Of a DNA stretch of 64,000 nt, positions 15,980 through 24,527 are shown one piece after another. The DNA comes from Kribbella sp. NBC_01245. Its GTDB lineage: Bacteria; Actinomycetota; Actinomycetes; Propionibacteriales; Kribbellaceae. The notes below the pieces were generated by a model that saw only the letters and a program-made list of their open reading frames with translations, searched no databases and was not told where the DNA came from. Where the stretch lies: assembly GCF_036226525.1 (NCBI RefSeq), contig NZ_CP108487.1, forward strand, positions 6,014,001 through 6,078,000, given 5' to 3'. Numbering within the stretch: the first letter of the stretch is position 1; each line of letters begins with the position of its first letter. The position numbers were made by a program, and so were the translations under genes.

Positions 15980-17583
15980 GCACGTCCTTCGGTTGTGAGG
16001 GGCAACAGGCGACGGGCCACTTTGCCGGTGGCTGTGCGCGGGAGCTCGTCGAGGAACACCACGTCTCGAGGCACCTTGAAGCGGGCCAGGTTCTGCCTGA
16101 CGTGGGACTTGATCGCCTCGGCATCCAGCGAACTGCCGGGGTCTTTGACCACGAAGAGCCGCAGCCGCTGGCCGAACTCCTCATCGGGTACGCCGAGCGC
16201 GGCCACCTCGGCGACACCTGGCATCGCCTCGACCAGGTTCTCCACCTCGACCGGGAAGACGTTCTCGCCACCCGACACGATCATGTCGTCGTCGCGCCCG
16301 TCCACGAACAACCGGCCACCGCTGTCGAAATGCCCGAGGTCGCCCGTACTCAACAACCCGTCGATCATCTCTTTGGTACCGCCGCCCGTATAACCCTTGA
16401 ACGCGAGACCGTTGCCGACGAAGATCCGCCCGGTCGTACCAGCGCTGGTCACCGCCCGCCCGGCATCGTCGTACAGCCTGACCCGGCAGCCGTGCGGCGG
16501 TCGGCCCGCACATCCCGGCGCGGCCTGCCAGTCCGCGGGCATGGCCACGGCCGCGACAGCCACCTCGGTCGAACCGTAGAGGTTGTGCAGCACCGGACCG
16601 AAGACCTCCATCGCGCGATTGCCCAGGTCCGTCGGCAGCAACGCGCCCGCGCTCATCAACACCCGCAGGCTGCTGGTGTCGTACGCCTTCAGTACGTCGG
16701 GCCCGAGCGCCAGAATTCGCTGCAGCATCGTCGGCACCACGATCAGGGCCGTCGCGCGATGTTCGGCCACGCCTCGCAAAGTGGTGAGCGCGTCGAACCG
16801 GCGTTGCAGCACCATCGTCGAGCCGAGCGCCAACGTCATGATGAACTGCGTCAGCCCCGTGCCGTGGAAGATCGGTGCCGCGATGTAGACGACGTCGCCC
16901 CGGCGCAGCGGCACCCTCTCCAGGAACTGCGCTGCGATCAACGGCGAACGCACCTGCCGCGGCGCGCCCTTCGGCGTGCCGGTCGTGCCGCCGGTCAGTA
17001 GCACCATCCCGGCCTGTTCAGCAGGCGGCCCGAACCCGCTGCCGTCTGTCCCACAGACCAACTCATCCAACGAGGCTTCGGCGTCCACATCTTTGCCCCA
17101 GGCAACAAAGCGGCGTACGCCAGCATGTACGGAAGAGAGCAGCGGGCCGAACTCGGCGTCGTAGACCAGAACCGAGACGCCTTCCCTGGCAGCGACATCG
17201 GCCAGTTGAACGCGGCTGAACCCCGTATTGAGCAACACCAACCGAGCGCCAAATTTGCCGCAGGCAACCATCGCGTCGGCCGCGCCACGATGACCCCGGC
17301 ACAGTACGCCGACCACCACGCCCGGTTTGAGGCCGGCCGCGAACCAGGCCCGGGCCAGCGAGTTGGCGCGCCGGTCCAAGTCGCCGTACGTCAGTTGCCC
17401 GAGTTCGTCGATCAGCGCGACGTCGGCCGGATCGCGCCGGGCGGCGATATGCGCGGCGCCCGCGATCGGCCCGAGCCGGCGCATCGCCAGCGACGTCTGC
17501 GCGGTGAGCAGGGGGCGCCGCAGATCCAGCAGACCCGCCCGCCGCAGCACGGAGACGGCGTGCAGTTTTTCGGTAACAGCCAT
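15976..17583 (-). CDS. AMP-binding acyl-CoA ligase
   Basis: A 535-aa member of the acyl-adenylate-forming family that activates a carboxylic acid with ATP and CoA. Motif A3 is LLTGGTTGTPKG, A5 is LYGSTEVAVA, A7 STGDLGHFD, A8 about GRDDDMIVSGGENVFP, and the catalytic lysine near the end is in RTATGKVARR. ATG 17583 has GGAGGT 4 nt upstream; a longer in-frame start would run through the promoter. The RSP/GAP segment and length fit medium- or long-chain FadD proteins. Divergent from a TetR gene with a palindrome between them. Confidence 0.85.
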   Translation of the reverse strand: MAVTEKLHAVSVLRRAGLLDLRRPLLTAQTSLAMRRLGPIAGAAHIAARRDPADVALIDELGQLTYGDLDRRANSLARAWFAAGLKPGVVVGVLCRGHRGAADAMVACGKFGARLVLLNTGFSRVQLADVAAREGVSVLVYDAEFGPLLSSVHAGVRRFVAWGKDVDAEASLDELVCGTDGSGFGPPAEQAGMVLLTGGTTGTPKGAPRQVRSPLIAAQFLERVPLRRGDVVYIAAPIFHGTGLTQFIMTLALGSTMVLQRRFDALTTLRGVAEHRATALIVVPTMLQRILALGPDVLKAYDTSSLRVLMSAGALLPTDLGNRAMEVFGPVLHNLYGSTEVAVAAVAMPADWQAAPGCAGRPPHGCRVRLYDDAGRAVTSAGTTGRIFVGNGLAFKGYTGGGTKEMIDGLLSTGDLGHFDSGGRLFVDGRDDDMIVSGGENVFPVEVENLVEAMPGVAEVAALGVPDEEFGQRLRLFVVKDPGSSLDAEAIKSHVRQNLARFKVPRDVVFLDELPRTATGKVARRLLPLTTEGRA

Positions 17584-17606
17584 GGCTACCTCCGCAGGTG
17601 GATAGA

Positions 17607-17628
17607 AGTGAAAAGACTGCTTTTCACT
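17607..17628. promoter_or_regulatory. Perfect palindrome, probable TetR operator
   Basis: AGTGAAAAG-ACTG-CTTTTCACT is an exact 9-bp inverted repeat, 24 bp before the acyl-CoA ligase start and 78 bp before the TetR start. Its position suggests that the TetR protein controls the ligase-lipase operon, and perhaps itself. Confidence 0.6.
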
Positions 17629-17705
17629 CTCTACTGGCGAGTACTGTAGGACCACGATCGCTACGATGACAACCCTTCGAACCAGACCAATCGCCGAGAG
17701 GTGTC

Positions 17706-18332
17706 ATGACTGAACCCGCCACCCGCCGGTACTCCGGTCGATCGGTGGATGAGTGGAAGGCCGCCCGCCGGGAGCGGTTGATGGAGGCCGCGTTCGAGTT
17801 GTTCGGCACCGAGGGCTACGCGGCCACGTCGGTGGAACGCCTTTGCTCACAGGCGAAAGTCTCGACCCGGCACTTCTACCACGAGTTCGCGAACAAGGAA
17901 GCGGTGCTGATCGCGGCCCACGCCTACGTGATCGAGCTCGGTGTGCAGGGCACGGCGGCCGCCCTGGCCGATCACGCCGACGACACCGTCAGCGTGCGGG
18001 TGCGCAGCGCGGTCGAGGCGTACCTGCGGATGGTGATGTCGGACCTGCGCCGGGCCAAGCTCTCGTTCGTCGAGGTGGTCGGTATCAGCCCGGCGGTCGA
18101 GCAGCAGCGGCTGGCCTATCGCGAATTGCTGGTCCAGTCCGTCATCCATATCGGCGAGACCGGCGTGGCACGCGGCGAGATCAGCCCGAAGAACTTCCGC
18201 TTCCTCGGGTTGTCGTTCATCGGCGCGGTCAACACCGTCGTCTACGACTGGATGGTGTCCGACCCGCGCCCGCCGGCGGACGAGGTCCGCGAGGATCTGG
18301 TCAATCTGGGATTGGGACTGATGCTCGACTGA
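17706..18332 (+). CDS. TetR family regulator
   Basis: A 208-aa repressor. The N-terminal helix-turn-helix is at about 25-70 (AAFELFGTEGYAATSVERLCSQAKVSTRHFYHEFANKEA split over two helices); the C-terminal helical domain binds the ligand. GAGAGG lies before ATG 17706. It is divergent from the ligase-lipase operon and a perfect palindrome separates them, so acyl-CoA or a fatty acid is a likely ligand (inference). Its 3' end overlaps the convergent AfsR-type gene by 32 bp. Confidence 0.85.
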   Translation: MTEPATRRYSGRSVDEWKAARRERLMEAAFELFGTEGYAATSVERLCSQAKVSTRHFYHEFANKEAVLIAAHAYVIELGVQGTAAALADHADDTVSVRVRSAVEAYLRMVMSDLRRAKLSFVEVVGISPAVEQQRLAYRELLVQSVIHIGETGVARGEISPKNFRFLGLSFIGAVNTVVYDWMVSDPRPPADEVREDLVNLGLGLMLD

Positions 18333-21300
18333 GCTCGGCCAGCGCGTCCTCGCGTGGCGTCGCGGCGCCCGCCTCGTACAACTGCTCGTACGTCGCATCG
18401 CCCACCGCGGCCCGCGCCGACTCGATCGTGCGCCGGGCATCGCGGTCGGGCGCGGTGCGCATGCCCCGGACCGCGGCGCAGAGGCCCAGCAGGCGTGCGG
18501 CGCCGTCCGGATCCTCGTCCGCGATCGCGACCGCCGCCACGGACTCGACCACGCCCGCGAGCAGCGGCATATCCTCGGTGGAGAGCACCAGCCGCAGTGA
18601 CTCGATGGCCCTGATCCGGGCATCCTCGAGCTCGCCGCGCGCGGCCGAGATCATCGCGAGCTGGCCCATCACCCACGCCTGGCCGTGCGGGGCCATCCGC
18701 TCGGTCGGTAGATCGAGCTGCGAGTACGCCAGTTCGCCGAGCCGGAGCGCCTCGTCGAGATCGCCGAGCTGCCGCGCGATCGTGCTCAGCCCCGTCGTCG
18801 CGAAGGCCTGGCTACTCGCGCTGCCGGTCTCCTCGGACAGCCTGATCGCGGTCCGGAGGTCGTCCGTCGCGCCCTCGACATCGCCCAGCTCACCCCGGCT
18901 GCGGGCCCGCTGGGTGAGCAGGTTCGGCACCCCGTCCGTGGTGCCGAGCTCGGCCATCAGGTCGAGCGATGCGGAGACGTACTTGAGCGCCGCCCTGTGA
19001 TCACCGCACGCGCTGTTGTACGTCGCGAGTCCCCGCAGCGCGAGCGACTTGCCCCACCGGTCACCGATCTCCTCGAACCCCTTGAGGGCCAACTCGAGGT
19101 CCGCCGCCATCTGCGTGACGTTGCCCTCGTTCTCGTTGAACATCGCCTGCATCATCGTGGCCATCGCGCGATTCCACGGGTCCTGGTCGGCGCGCACGGC
19201 CTCGAGAGCGCGGATCATCGTGGGCCGGTCACGCCGCAGTCCGGCCCAGACGGCGTTGGTGAACCCGCTGATCCCGTTCGCCGCGACGACCTCGTGCCGC
19301 CGCGCGAGCGACCGGATCTCGGCCATGCCGCGAAGGGCCCGGCCGACCGCGGCCACTGGGTCCTCGCCGCTCGAGAGATTGCCGACCGAGTAGAGCAGGA
19401 CGGCGGTGGCGCGCGCGACGGGATCGACCTCACCCGGGACGGCGAGGGCGTGCTCGAACCAGGAGAGCGCCTCGGTCGGACGGCCGCGGATGTTCCAGTA
19501 GTACCCGAGCACGCTGACGAGGCCGACCGCCGTCCGGGCGTCACCGGTGTCGATGGCGTTCCGCAGCGCGCCGAGCAGGTTCTCGTTGTCGGCGTCGAGA
19601 CGGGCTATCCAGATCAGCTGGTCGGCCCGATGCAACTGGGTCTGGGCCTGCCCGGTGAGCACGCGGAAGTACTTGGTGTGGGCCTGCCGTACGACGTCGG
19701 TCTCACCGGAGGCCTCGAGTTGCTCGGCGCTGAAGGCCTTGACCGTTTCGAGCATGCGATAACGCACGGTCCGATCGTCGGCGGCGGCCTCGACCAGGGA
19801 CTTGTCGACCAGCGACGCGAGCACGGTCAGCACGGCCTCGGGTGGTAGCCCGGCGCCACTGCAGACCTGTTCGGCGGCCTCCAGGGTCGCGCCTCCGGAG
19901 AAGACCGAGAGCCGTCGCGCGACCGCCTGTTCGGCCGGTTCGAGCAGATCCCAGCTCCACTCGACGACCGCCCGCAACGTCTGATGCCGCGGCAGCGCCG
20001 TACGACTCCCGCTGGTCAGCAGGCGGAACCGGTCGGTCAGCCGGTCGACGATCTGCGCGGGCGTGAGCGCACGCAGCCGGGCCGCGGCGAGCTCGATGGC
20101 CAGCGGCATTCCGTCCAGGCGGCGGCAGATCTCGGCGACGGCCGGGCCGTTCGTGACGTTGAGCGCGAAATCCGGCCGGACCGCGCGCGCCCGATCGACG
20201 AACAACTCGACCGAGGGGTACGTCGTACCGGGCGGGGTGCCTTCAGCGGAGTCCTCCGGTGGCAGGCCGAGTGGGCCGACCGGGTGCAGGTGTTCGCCGG
20301 GAATCGCGAGCGGTTCGCGGCTCGTGGTCAGCACGACCAGCCGGGGACAGGACGCGAGCAGCGCATCGACCAGGGCGGCCACTTCGTTGACGAGGTGCTC
20401 GCAGTTGTCGAGCACGATCAGCACCTGCCGATCCGCGATCACCTCGACCAATCGCGCCGAAGCCGCGCGCGCCATCGGGATGTGCAGGCCGGGCCGCAGG
20501 TTGCCGTCCACGAATTCGGAAGCGCCCAACGCCGACAACACGGTCGGCGCCACGTCGGCCGCGTCCGCGAGTGGCGCCAGCTCGATGAACCAGATGCCGT
20601 CACGGGCGTGCTCGACCAGCGCCCGGCCCGTCTCGGTCACCAGTCGCGTCTTGCCCGCACCACCCGGCCCGATCAACGTCACCAGTCTCGTGCCGTTGGC
20701 CAGCACCTGGCGAAGCTCCGCCACCTCGCTGGAACGCCCGACAAAACTCGTCAGCGGCGCCCGCAGGTTGTGCGCCCTCGGAGCGGCCGGTACGTCGACC
20801 GGGCTCGGCACGGGATCGAGCGCCTCGCCTTTGAGCATGGCCAGGTGGATCTCACGCAATCGCGTCGACGGATCCGTACCGAGCTCGTCCGCGAGGATGG
20901 TCCGGACCCGCTCGTACGCCGTGAGGGCTTCCGCCTGCCGGCCATCGGCGTACAGGGCCCTGATCATCAGCTCGTGCAACCGCTCGCGCAGGGGATGCGC
21001 CTGGCTCAGGCGTTCCAGTTCGGCCGTGACCTCGCGGGTCCGGCCGGTCGCGATCAGGGTGTCGCTCAGGCTCTCGATCGCGGTCAGCCTCAGGTCTTCG
21101 AGCCGAGCCGCCGCTTGCGTCGCGAACGGCGCGTCCCGCAGGTCGGCGAGCGCCTCGCCTCGCCAGAGCCGGTTCGCCTTGGTCAGCAACGCCTCGGCCT
21201 GGTCCGGCGCGGCCCCTCTCGCCGTACGGACCAGCTCTTCGAACTGGAGCGCGTCGACCGCGTCGGGGTCGATCGTCAGCCGGTATCCGGCGGGCCCGGA

Positions 21301-21546
21301 ATCGATCGAGACGCCCGACTCGGTAGGCGGCAGGATGCCGCGAAGCCGGGAGATCAGGGACTGCAGGGCGTTCGCACTCGGCGCCTCGTTACCCCAGAGC
21401 GCGTCGATCAACGTGTCGATCCCGACGGGCCGGCCGGCGTCTAGCGCGAGACGGACCAGGAGTGCGCGAAGCCGGCTGCCACGGACGTCCAGCGGACTAC
21501 CGTCGGCCGCCCACACAGCCAGAGGGCCGAGCACCGCGATACGCAC
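18301..21546 (-). CDS. AfsR/SARP family regulator with BTAD, NB-ARC-type ATPase and TPR region
   Basis: A ~1081-aa regulator. The N-terminal OmpR-like winged helix (1-90) and bacterial transcriptional activation domain (95-245, EALTAYERVRTILADELGTDP) bind DNA. A STAND/NB-ARC-like ATPase follows, with Walker A GPGGAGKT (293-300), Walker B VLIVLDNCEHL and the RNBS-like VLTTSREPL. A long C-terminal helical TPR-like half (~600-1081) probably senses a partner. GTG 21546 gives the family's typical start MRIAVLGPL; GTG 21555 is an alternative. Such proteins activate secondary metabolism or morphological genes. It is divergent from a beta-lactamase-fold gene 33 bp away. Confidence 0.85.
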   Translation of the reverse strand: MRIAVLGPLAVWAADGSPLDVRGSRLRALLVRLALDAGRPVGIDTLIDALWGNEAPSANALQSLISRLRGILPPTESGVSIDSGPAGYRLTIDPDAVDALQFEELVRTARGAAPDQAEALLTKANRLWRGEALADLRDAPFATQAAARLEDLRLTAIESLSDTLIATGRTREVTAELERLSQAHPLRERLHELMIRALYADGRQAEALTAYERVRTILADELGTDPSTRLREIHLAMLKGEALDPVPSPVDVPAAPRAHNLRAPLTSFVGRSSEVAELRQVLANGTRLVTLIGPGGAGKTRLVTETGRALVEHARDGIWFIELAPLADAADVAPTVLSALGASEFVDGNLRPGLHIPMARAASARLVEVIADRQVLIVLDNCEHLVNEVAALVDALLASCPRLVVLTTSREPLAIPGEHLHPVGPLGLPPEDSAEGTPPGTTYPSVELFVDRARAVRPDFALNVTNGPAVAEICRRLDGMPLAIELAAARLRALTPAQIVDRLTDRFRLLTSGSRTALPRHQTLRAVVEWSWDLLEPAEQAVARRLSVFSGGATLEAAEQVCSGAGLPPEAVLTVLASLVDKSLVEAAADDRTVRYRMLETVKAFSAEQLEASGETDVVRQAHTKYFRVLTGQAQTQLHRADQLIWIARLDADNENLLGALRNAIDTGDARTAVGLVSVLGYYWNIRGRPTEALSWFEHALAVPGEVDPVARATAVLLYSVGNLSSGEDPVAAVGRALRGMAEIRSLARRHEVVAANGISGFTNAVWAGLRRDRPTMIRALEAVRADQDPWNRAMATMMQAMFNENEGNVTQMAADLELALKGFEEIGDRWGKSLALRGLATYNSACGDHRAALKYVSASLDLMAELGTTDGVPNLLTQRARSRGELGDVEGATDDLRTAIRLSEETGSASSQAFATTGLSTIARQLGDLDEALRLGELAYSQLDLPTERMAPHGQAWVMGQLAMISAARGELEDARIRAIESLRLVLSTEDMPLLAGVVESVAAVAIADEDPDGAARLLGLCAAVRGMRTAPDRDARRTIESARAAVGDATYEQLYEAGAATPREDALAELSRASVPIPD

Positions 21547-21567
21547 GCGGTCCACCCTGCCACAACC

Positions 21568-21573
21568 TAGTAT
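21568..21573 (+). promoter_or_regulatory. -10 box (TAGTAT), leaderless start of the divergent hydrolase
   Basis: TAGTAT ends 6 nt before GTG 21580. On the other strand the same bases read GATACT, a -10 box for the AfsR-type gene, so the two divergent promoters share their -10 region and probably exclude each other. Confidence 0.5.
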
Positions 21574-21579
21574 CGCGAG

Positions 21580-22929
21580 GTGACCGATATCTCCGCTCAG
21601 ACTCAGTCCCGATTGACCCAGATCATCGCCGAACGGCAGCTGAAGGGCCGCGTGCCCGGCATCGTCGGTGGCGTCGTACGGGAAGGCTCGCTCGCGTGGT
21701 CGGGTGGGGTCGGCTCGGCGGACGTCGGAACGCCCGGGGTGGCGCCGACGGCCGACTCGCAGTTCCTGATCGCGTCGCAGAGCAAGACCCTGACGGCCGT
21801 ACTGATCATGGCCCTGCGGGACGAGGGCAAACTCAGTCTCGACGACACGGTCGACAAGCACATCCCGGAGAGCAAGCACCACGGCATCACCATCCGGCAG
21901 ATGCTCAGCCACGTCACCGGCATGCAGCGCGAACCGGTCGACGAGGTGTGGACGGTCTTCCAGTTCCCGGATCGCGCCAAGCTGATCACCGGCTGGAACG
22001 ACGCGGAGCGCGTGGGCCGCCCGCACGACCGCTGGCACTACTCGAACCTGGTCTACTCCCTGCTCGGCGAGATCGTCGCCCGGCTGGACGGCCGCGAGTG
22101 GTTCGAGTCGGTCCAGGCCCGCATCCTCAATCCACTGGAGATGCGCCGTACGACGGTCGGCTTCGACGGTGGTCAGGCCGCCACCGGGTACTACGTGCCG
22201 CCGTACAGCGATGTGCCGGTGCTCGAGCCCGTCTTCGACCTCGGTGCGATGGCGGCCTGCGGCGGTCTGGCCAGTACGGCTGAGGATCTCGCGAAGTGGC
22301 TCGCGTTCCTGGCGAACCCGGTCGACGAGGTGCTGGCGGCGGACACCGTGGACGAGATGTGCCAGCCGCAGATCATGGCCGACCCGGACCAGTGGACGCT
22401 CGGGTTCGGCCTCGGCTTCATGCTGGCGCGGGTGGGGGAGCGCGTGCTCGTCGGCCACACCGGCGGTATGCCCGGCCACATCACCGGGTCGTTCGTGCAC
22501 CGCGCTTCGGGTACGGCGGGAATCGCCCTGATGAACTCCACCTCGGCGCCGGACCCCGCCGGTCTGGCGTGTGAGCTGGCGCTGGAGGTCGTCAAGAACG
22601 ACCCGCTGCCGGTGACGCCGTGGACCCCGGGGACGTCGGTGCCCGCGGAGTTCGACGGGTTGCTCGGGACGTGGTTCTCGGAGGGACAGCCGTACATCTT
22701 CTCGGTCGCGGGCGGCCGGTTGCAGGCCCGTGGCGCGGCGGCTCCTGCGCACAAGCCGCCGTCGATCTTCGTTTCGGTGGGCGAGGACGTCTATCGGACC
22801 GAGTCGGGCCGCGAGCGAGGCGAACTGCTCCGCATCACCCGCGACCCATCCGGCGCGGTCAAGACGTTGCACTGGGCAACTTATCTCTTCACGCGTGAGC
22901 CGTTCGCGTTTGGCGAATGGCTTAAATAG
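21580..22929 (+). CDS. Serine hydrolase of the beta-lactamase class C / esterase fold
   Basis: A 449-aa protein with the SxxK motif at S66-K69 (SQSK), the YSN motif in WHYSNLVYSL and a HTGG box in VGHTGGMPGH replacing KTG. There is no signal peptide, so it probably acts in the cytoplasm as an esterase, peptidase or amidase rather than as a secreted beta-lactamase. A C-terminal lipocalin-like domain (~345-449) is typical of such proteins. It is similar in plan to the gene at 34244. It starts leaderless and its 3' end overlaps the DinB gene by 8 bp. Confidence 0.82.
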   Translation: MTDISAQTQSRLTQIIAERQLKGRVPGIVGGVVREGSLAWSGGVGSADVGTPGVAPTADSQFLIASQSKTLTAVLIMALRDEGKLSLDDTVDKHIPESKHHGITIRQMLSHVTGMQREPVDEVWTVFQFPDRAKLITGWNDAERVGRPHDRWHYSNLVYSLLGEIVARLDGREWFESVQARILNPLEMRRTTVGFDGGQAATGYYVPPYSDVPVLEPVFDLGAMAACGGLASTAEDLAKWLAFLANPVDEVLAADTVDEMCQPQIMADPDQWTLGFGLGFMLARVGERVLVGHTGGMPGHITGSFVHRASGTAGIALMNSTSAPDPAGLACELALEVVKNDPLPVTPWTPGTSVPAEFDGLLGTWFSEGQPYIFSVAGGRLQARGAAAPAHKPPSIFVSVGEDVYRTESGRERGELLRITRDPSGAVKTLHWATYLFTREPFAFGEWLK

Positions 22930-23458
22930 AAGCGGTTTCTTCGGCCGCCTCGTAGCTGGTGGTGCCGTCCAGTAGCTCGCGGATGGCGTCCAGGTGGCCG
23001 AGGTGGCGCGAGGTCTCCTCGATCATGTGCAACAGGATCCACCGCACCGACGCGGCCTCTTCCTTGGGTGGACGCTTCTCCAGGTCATCCAGGGAAAGGC
23101 CCGCGACGATCTCGTTCGACCGCGCGCACTCCTCGTAATACTCGTCGAGCAACTGCTGCAGCGGTACGTCGTCGACGAACATCTCCGCATCGACATGCCC
23201 GCCCTCGGTCCACGGAGTCTGGCCCGTATCCGGCACCGCGAGCACGTTGAGGTGGAACCACGAATACTCCACCCACCTCAGATGCGCGACCACCCCTGCC
23301 ATCGTCATCAACGGCGACGAAGGCAGTACGGCGCGATGTGCGTCGCTCTCCTTCAGCCCCTCGCACTTCATCCGCACGAGATCCCGCTGATGGTCCAGCC
23401 AACCGACGATCTGGCTCCGCTCGTCCCCGGCCAACGGCGGACGATTATTGACTCTCAC
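22922..23458 (-). CDS. DinB / YfiT-like four-helix bundle protein
   Basis: A 178-aa protein of the DinB superfamily (DUF664 type): four helices, with possible metal ligands in VVAHLRWVE and in the His residues of HMIEETSRHLGHLD. Members include thiol-dependent transferases of mycothiol-using actinobacteria. The reaction is unknown here. GTG 23458 has a GGGAGAAG sequence upstream. It is convergent with the serine hydrolase. Confidence 0.8.
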   Translation of the reverse strand: MRVNNRPPLAGDERSQIVGWLDHQRDLVRMKCEGLKESDAHRAVLPSSPLMTMAGVVAHLRWVEYSWFHLNVLAVPDTGQTPWTEGGHVDAEMFVDDVPLQQLLDEYYEECARSNEIVAGLSLDDLEKRPPKEEAASVRWILLHMIEETSRHLGHLDAIRELLDGTTSYEAAEETASI

Positions 23459-23642
23459 AAACTTCTCCCACTACTCGTATCCACGCGCGGCCTACGCCAC
23501 CGCCGGCATCGAGTCAGCCGAGAGAACGACGGCAAAGCAGCGCAACACCAACCCCACTCATCACGCCACCCCCTCTCCGTCTCCCGCCCACCCTAACCTG
23601 ACCTCCTCCACCCGTCTCGCGATTTACCCGCCCCACCCTGCA

Positions 23643-23667
23643 AGTTGATTCGTCCGCATCCGCCCTG
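23643..23667 (+). repeat. Half copy (E) of the palindromic repeat
   Basis: AAGTTGATTCGTCCGCATCC, followed by GCCC, resembles the left arm of elements C and B, but no complementary right arm is found in the next 100 bases. It is probably a decayed or truncated copy. The rest of the 259-nt gap 23459-23717 shows only a GCTGCAGC-rich stretch. Confidence 0.45.
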
Positions 23668-23717
23668 CCTGCAGCAAGCTGCAGCTACGTGATGGACTCG
23701 GGGCGTCGACGGCGACG

Positions 23718-24527
23718 GTGCAGTTAGATGTGCAGGTGGATAGTCAAGTCAGCGTGGAGGGGCGCACCCTGCGGTTCTGCGTGTACGGCCCCGTCGATGG
23801 GGTACCGATGATCTGGCTGAACGGAACTCCGAGCAGCCGGCTGCGGCGGCCCGACCAGATCGCAGCGATAGAACAGAGCGGCGTGCGAGTCCTCATGCCC
23901 GACCGTCCCGGTTACGGCGGCTCGACCCGGCAGCCAGGACGTACCGTTTCCGATGTCGTGCGGGACGTCGAGGCACTCGCGGACAGCCAGCGTTGGGAAA
24001 CGTTTGCGATAGTGGGCGGTTCGGGCGGTGGTCCGCATGCATTGGCGTGCGCGGCGCTCCTGCCGCACCGCGTCACCCGATGTGGCGTCCTCTCAGGTAT
24101 TCGCCCGCAGGCCGAGACGCTGCCTCCCGAGGAAGAGCTTCGGAAACAGCTCACAAAGCTCGGCGCCGACATCCTGGCCCAGGTCGAAGCAGGCGGCCCC
24201 GAATACCCCGGAGCGCCGCCCGGTCCACCGGCTTGGGACGACCCGGCCGCGCGGGCTCGCCTGGTCACTACGTTCGCTGACAGTCTCGATGGCTGGTACG
24301 ACGACAAGGTCGCTCTCGCCCAGCCGTGGGGCTTCTCGCCACGAAGCATCCGTGTCCCAGTCAGCATCTGGTACGGCACACACGACGAGCACGTCCCCGA
24401 GAGCGACGCACAATGGCTCCTCGAAAACATCCCCGCCGCACAGGGGTACCAATACTCAGGCGGTCACCTTCCCACCGTCGCGACCTCAATGGATATCTAC
24501 AAGTGGGTCAGCTCGCCGATCAGTTAG
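23718..24527 (+). CDS. Alpha/beta hydrolase
   Basis: A 269-aa alpha/beta-hydrolase with nucleophile elbow GGSGGG (Ser in VGGSGGGPHAL), oxyanion region LNGTPSSR (WLNGTP in place of HGxP), acid in YGTHDEHVP and base in SGGHLPT. The family covers esterases, lactonases and haloalkane-type hydrolases; the substrate is unknown. GTG 23718 is used. Its stop overlaps the convergent acyl-CoA ligase stop by 4 nt. Confidence 0.8.
   Translation: MQLDVQVDSQVSVEGRTLRFCVYGPVDGVPMIWLNGTPSSRLRRPDQIAAIEQSGVRVLMPDRPGYGGSTRQPGRTVSDVVRDVEALADSQRWETFAIVGGSGGGPHALACAALLPHRVTRCGVLSGIRPQAETLPPEEELRKQLTKLGADILAQVEAGGPEYPGAPPGPPAWDDPAARARLVTTFADSLDGWYDDKVALAQPWGFSPRSIRVPVSIWYGTHDEHVPESDAQWLLENIPAAQGYQYSGGHLPTVATSMDIYKWVSSPIS

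Noticed and set aside
21547-22872. Open N-terminal extension (~440 codons) of the AfsR-type regulator
   Set aside because: It is antisense to the whole serine hydrolase gene, whose motifs are intact, and lacks any domain. The regulator's typical start MRIAVLGPL is at 21546.
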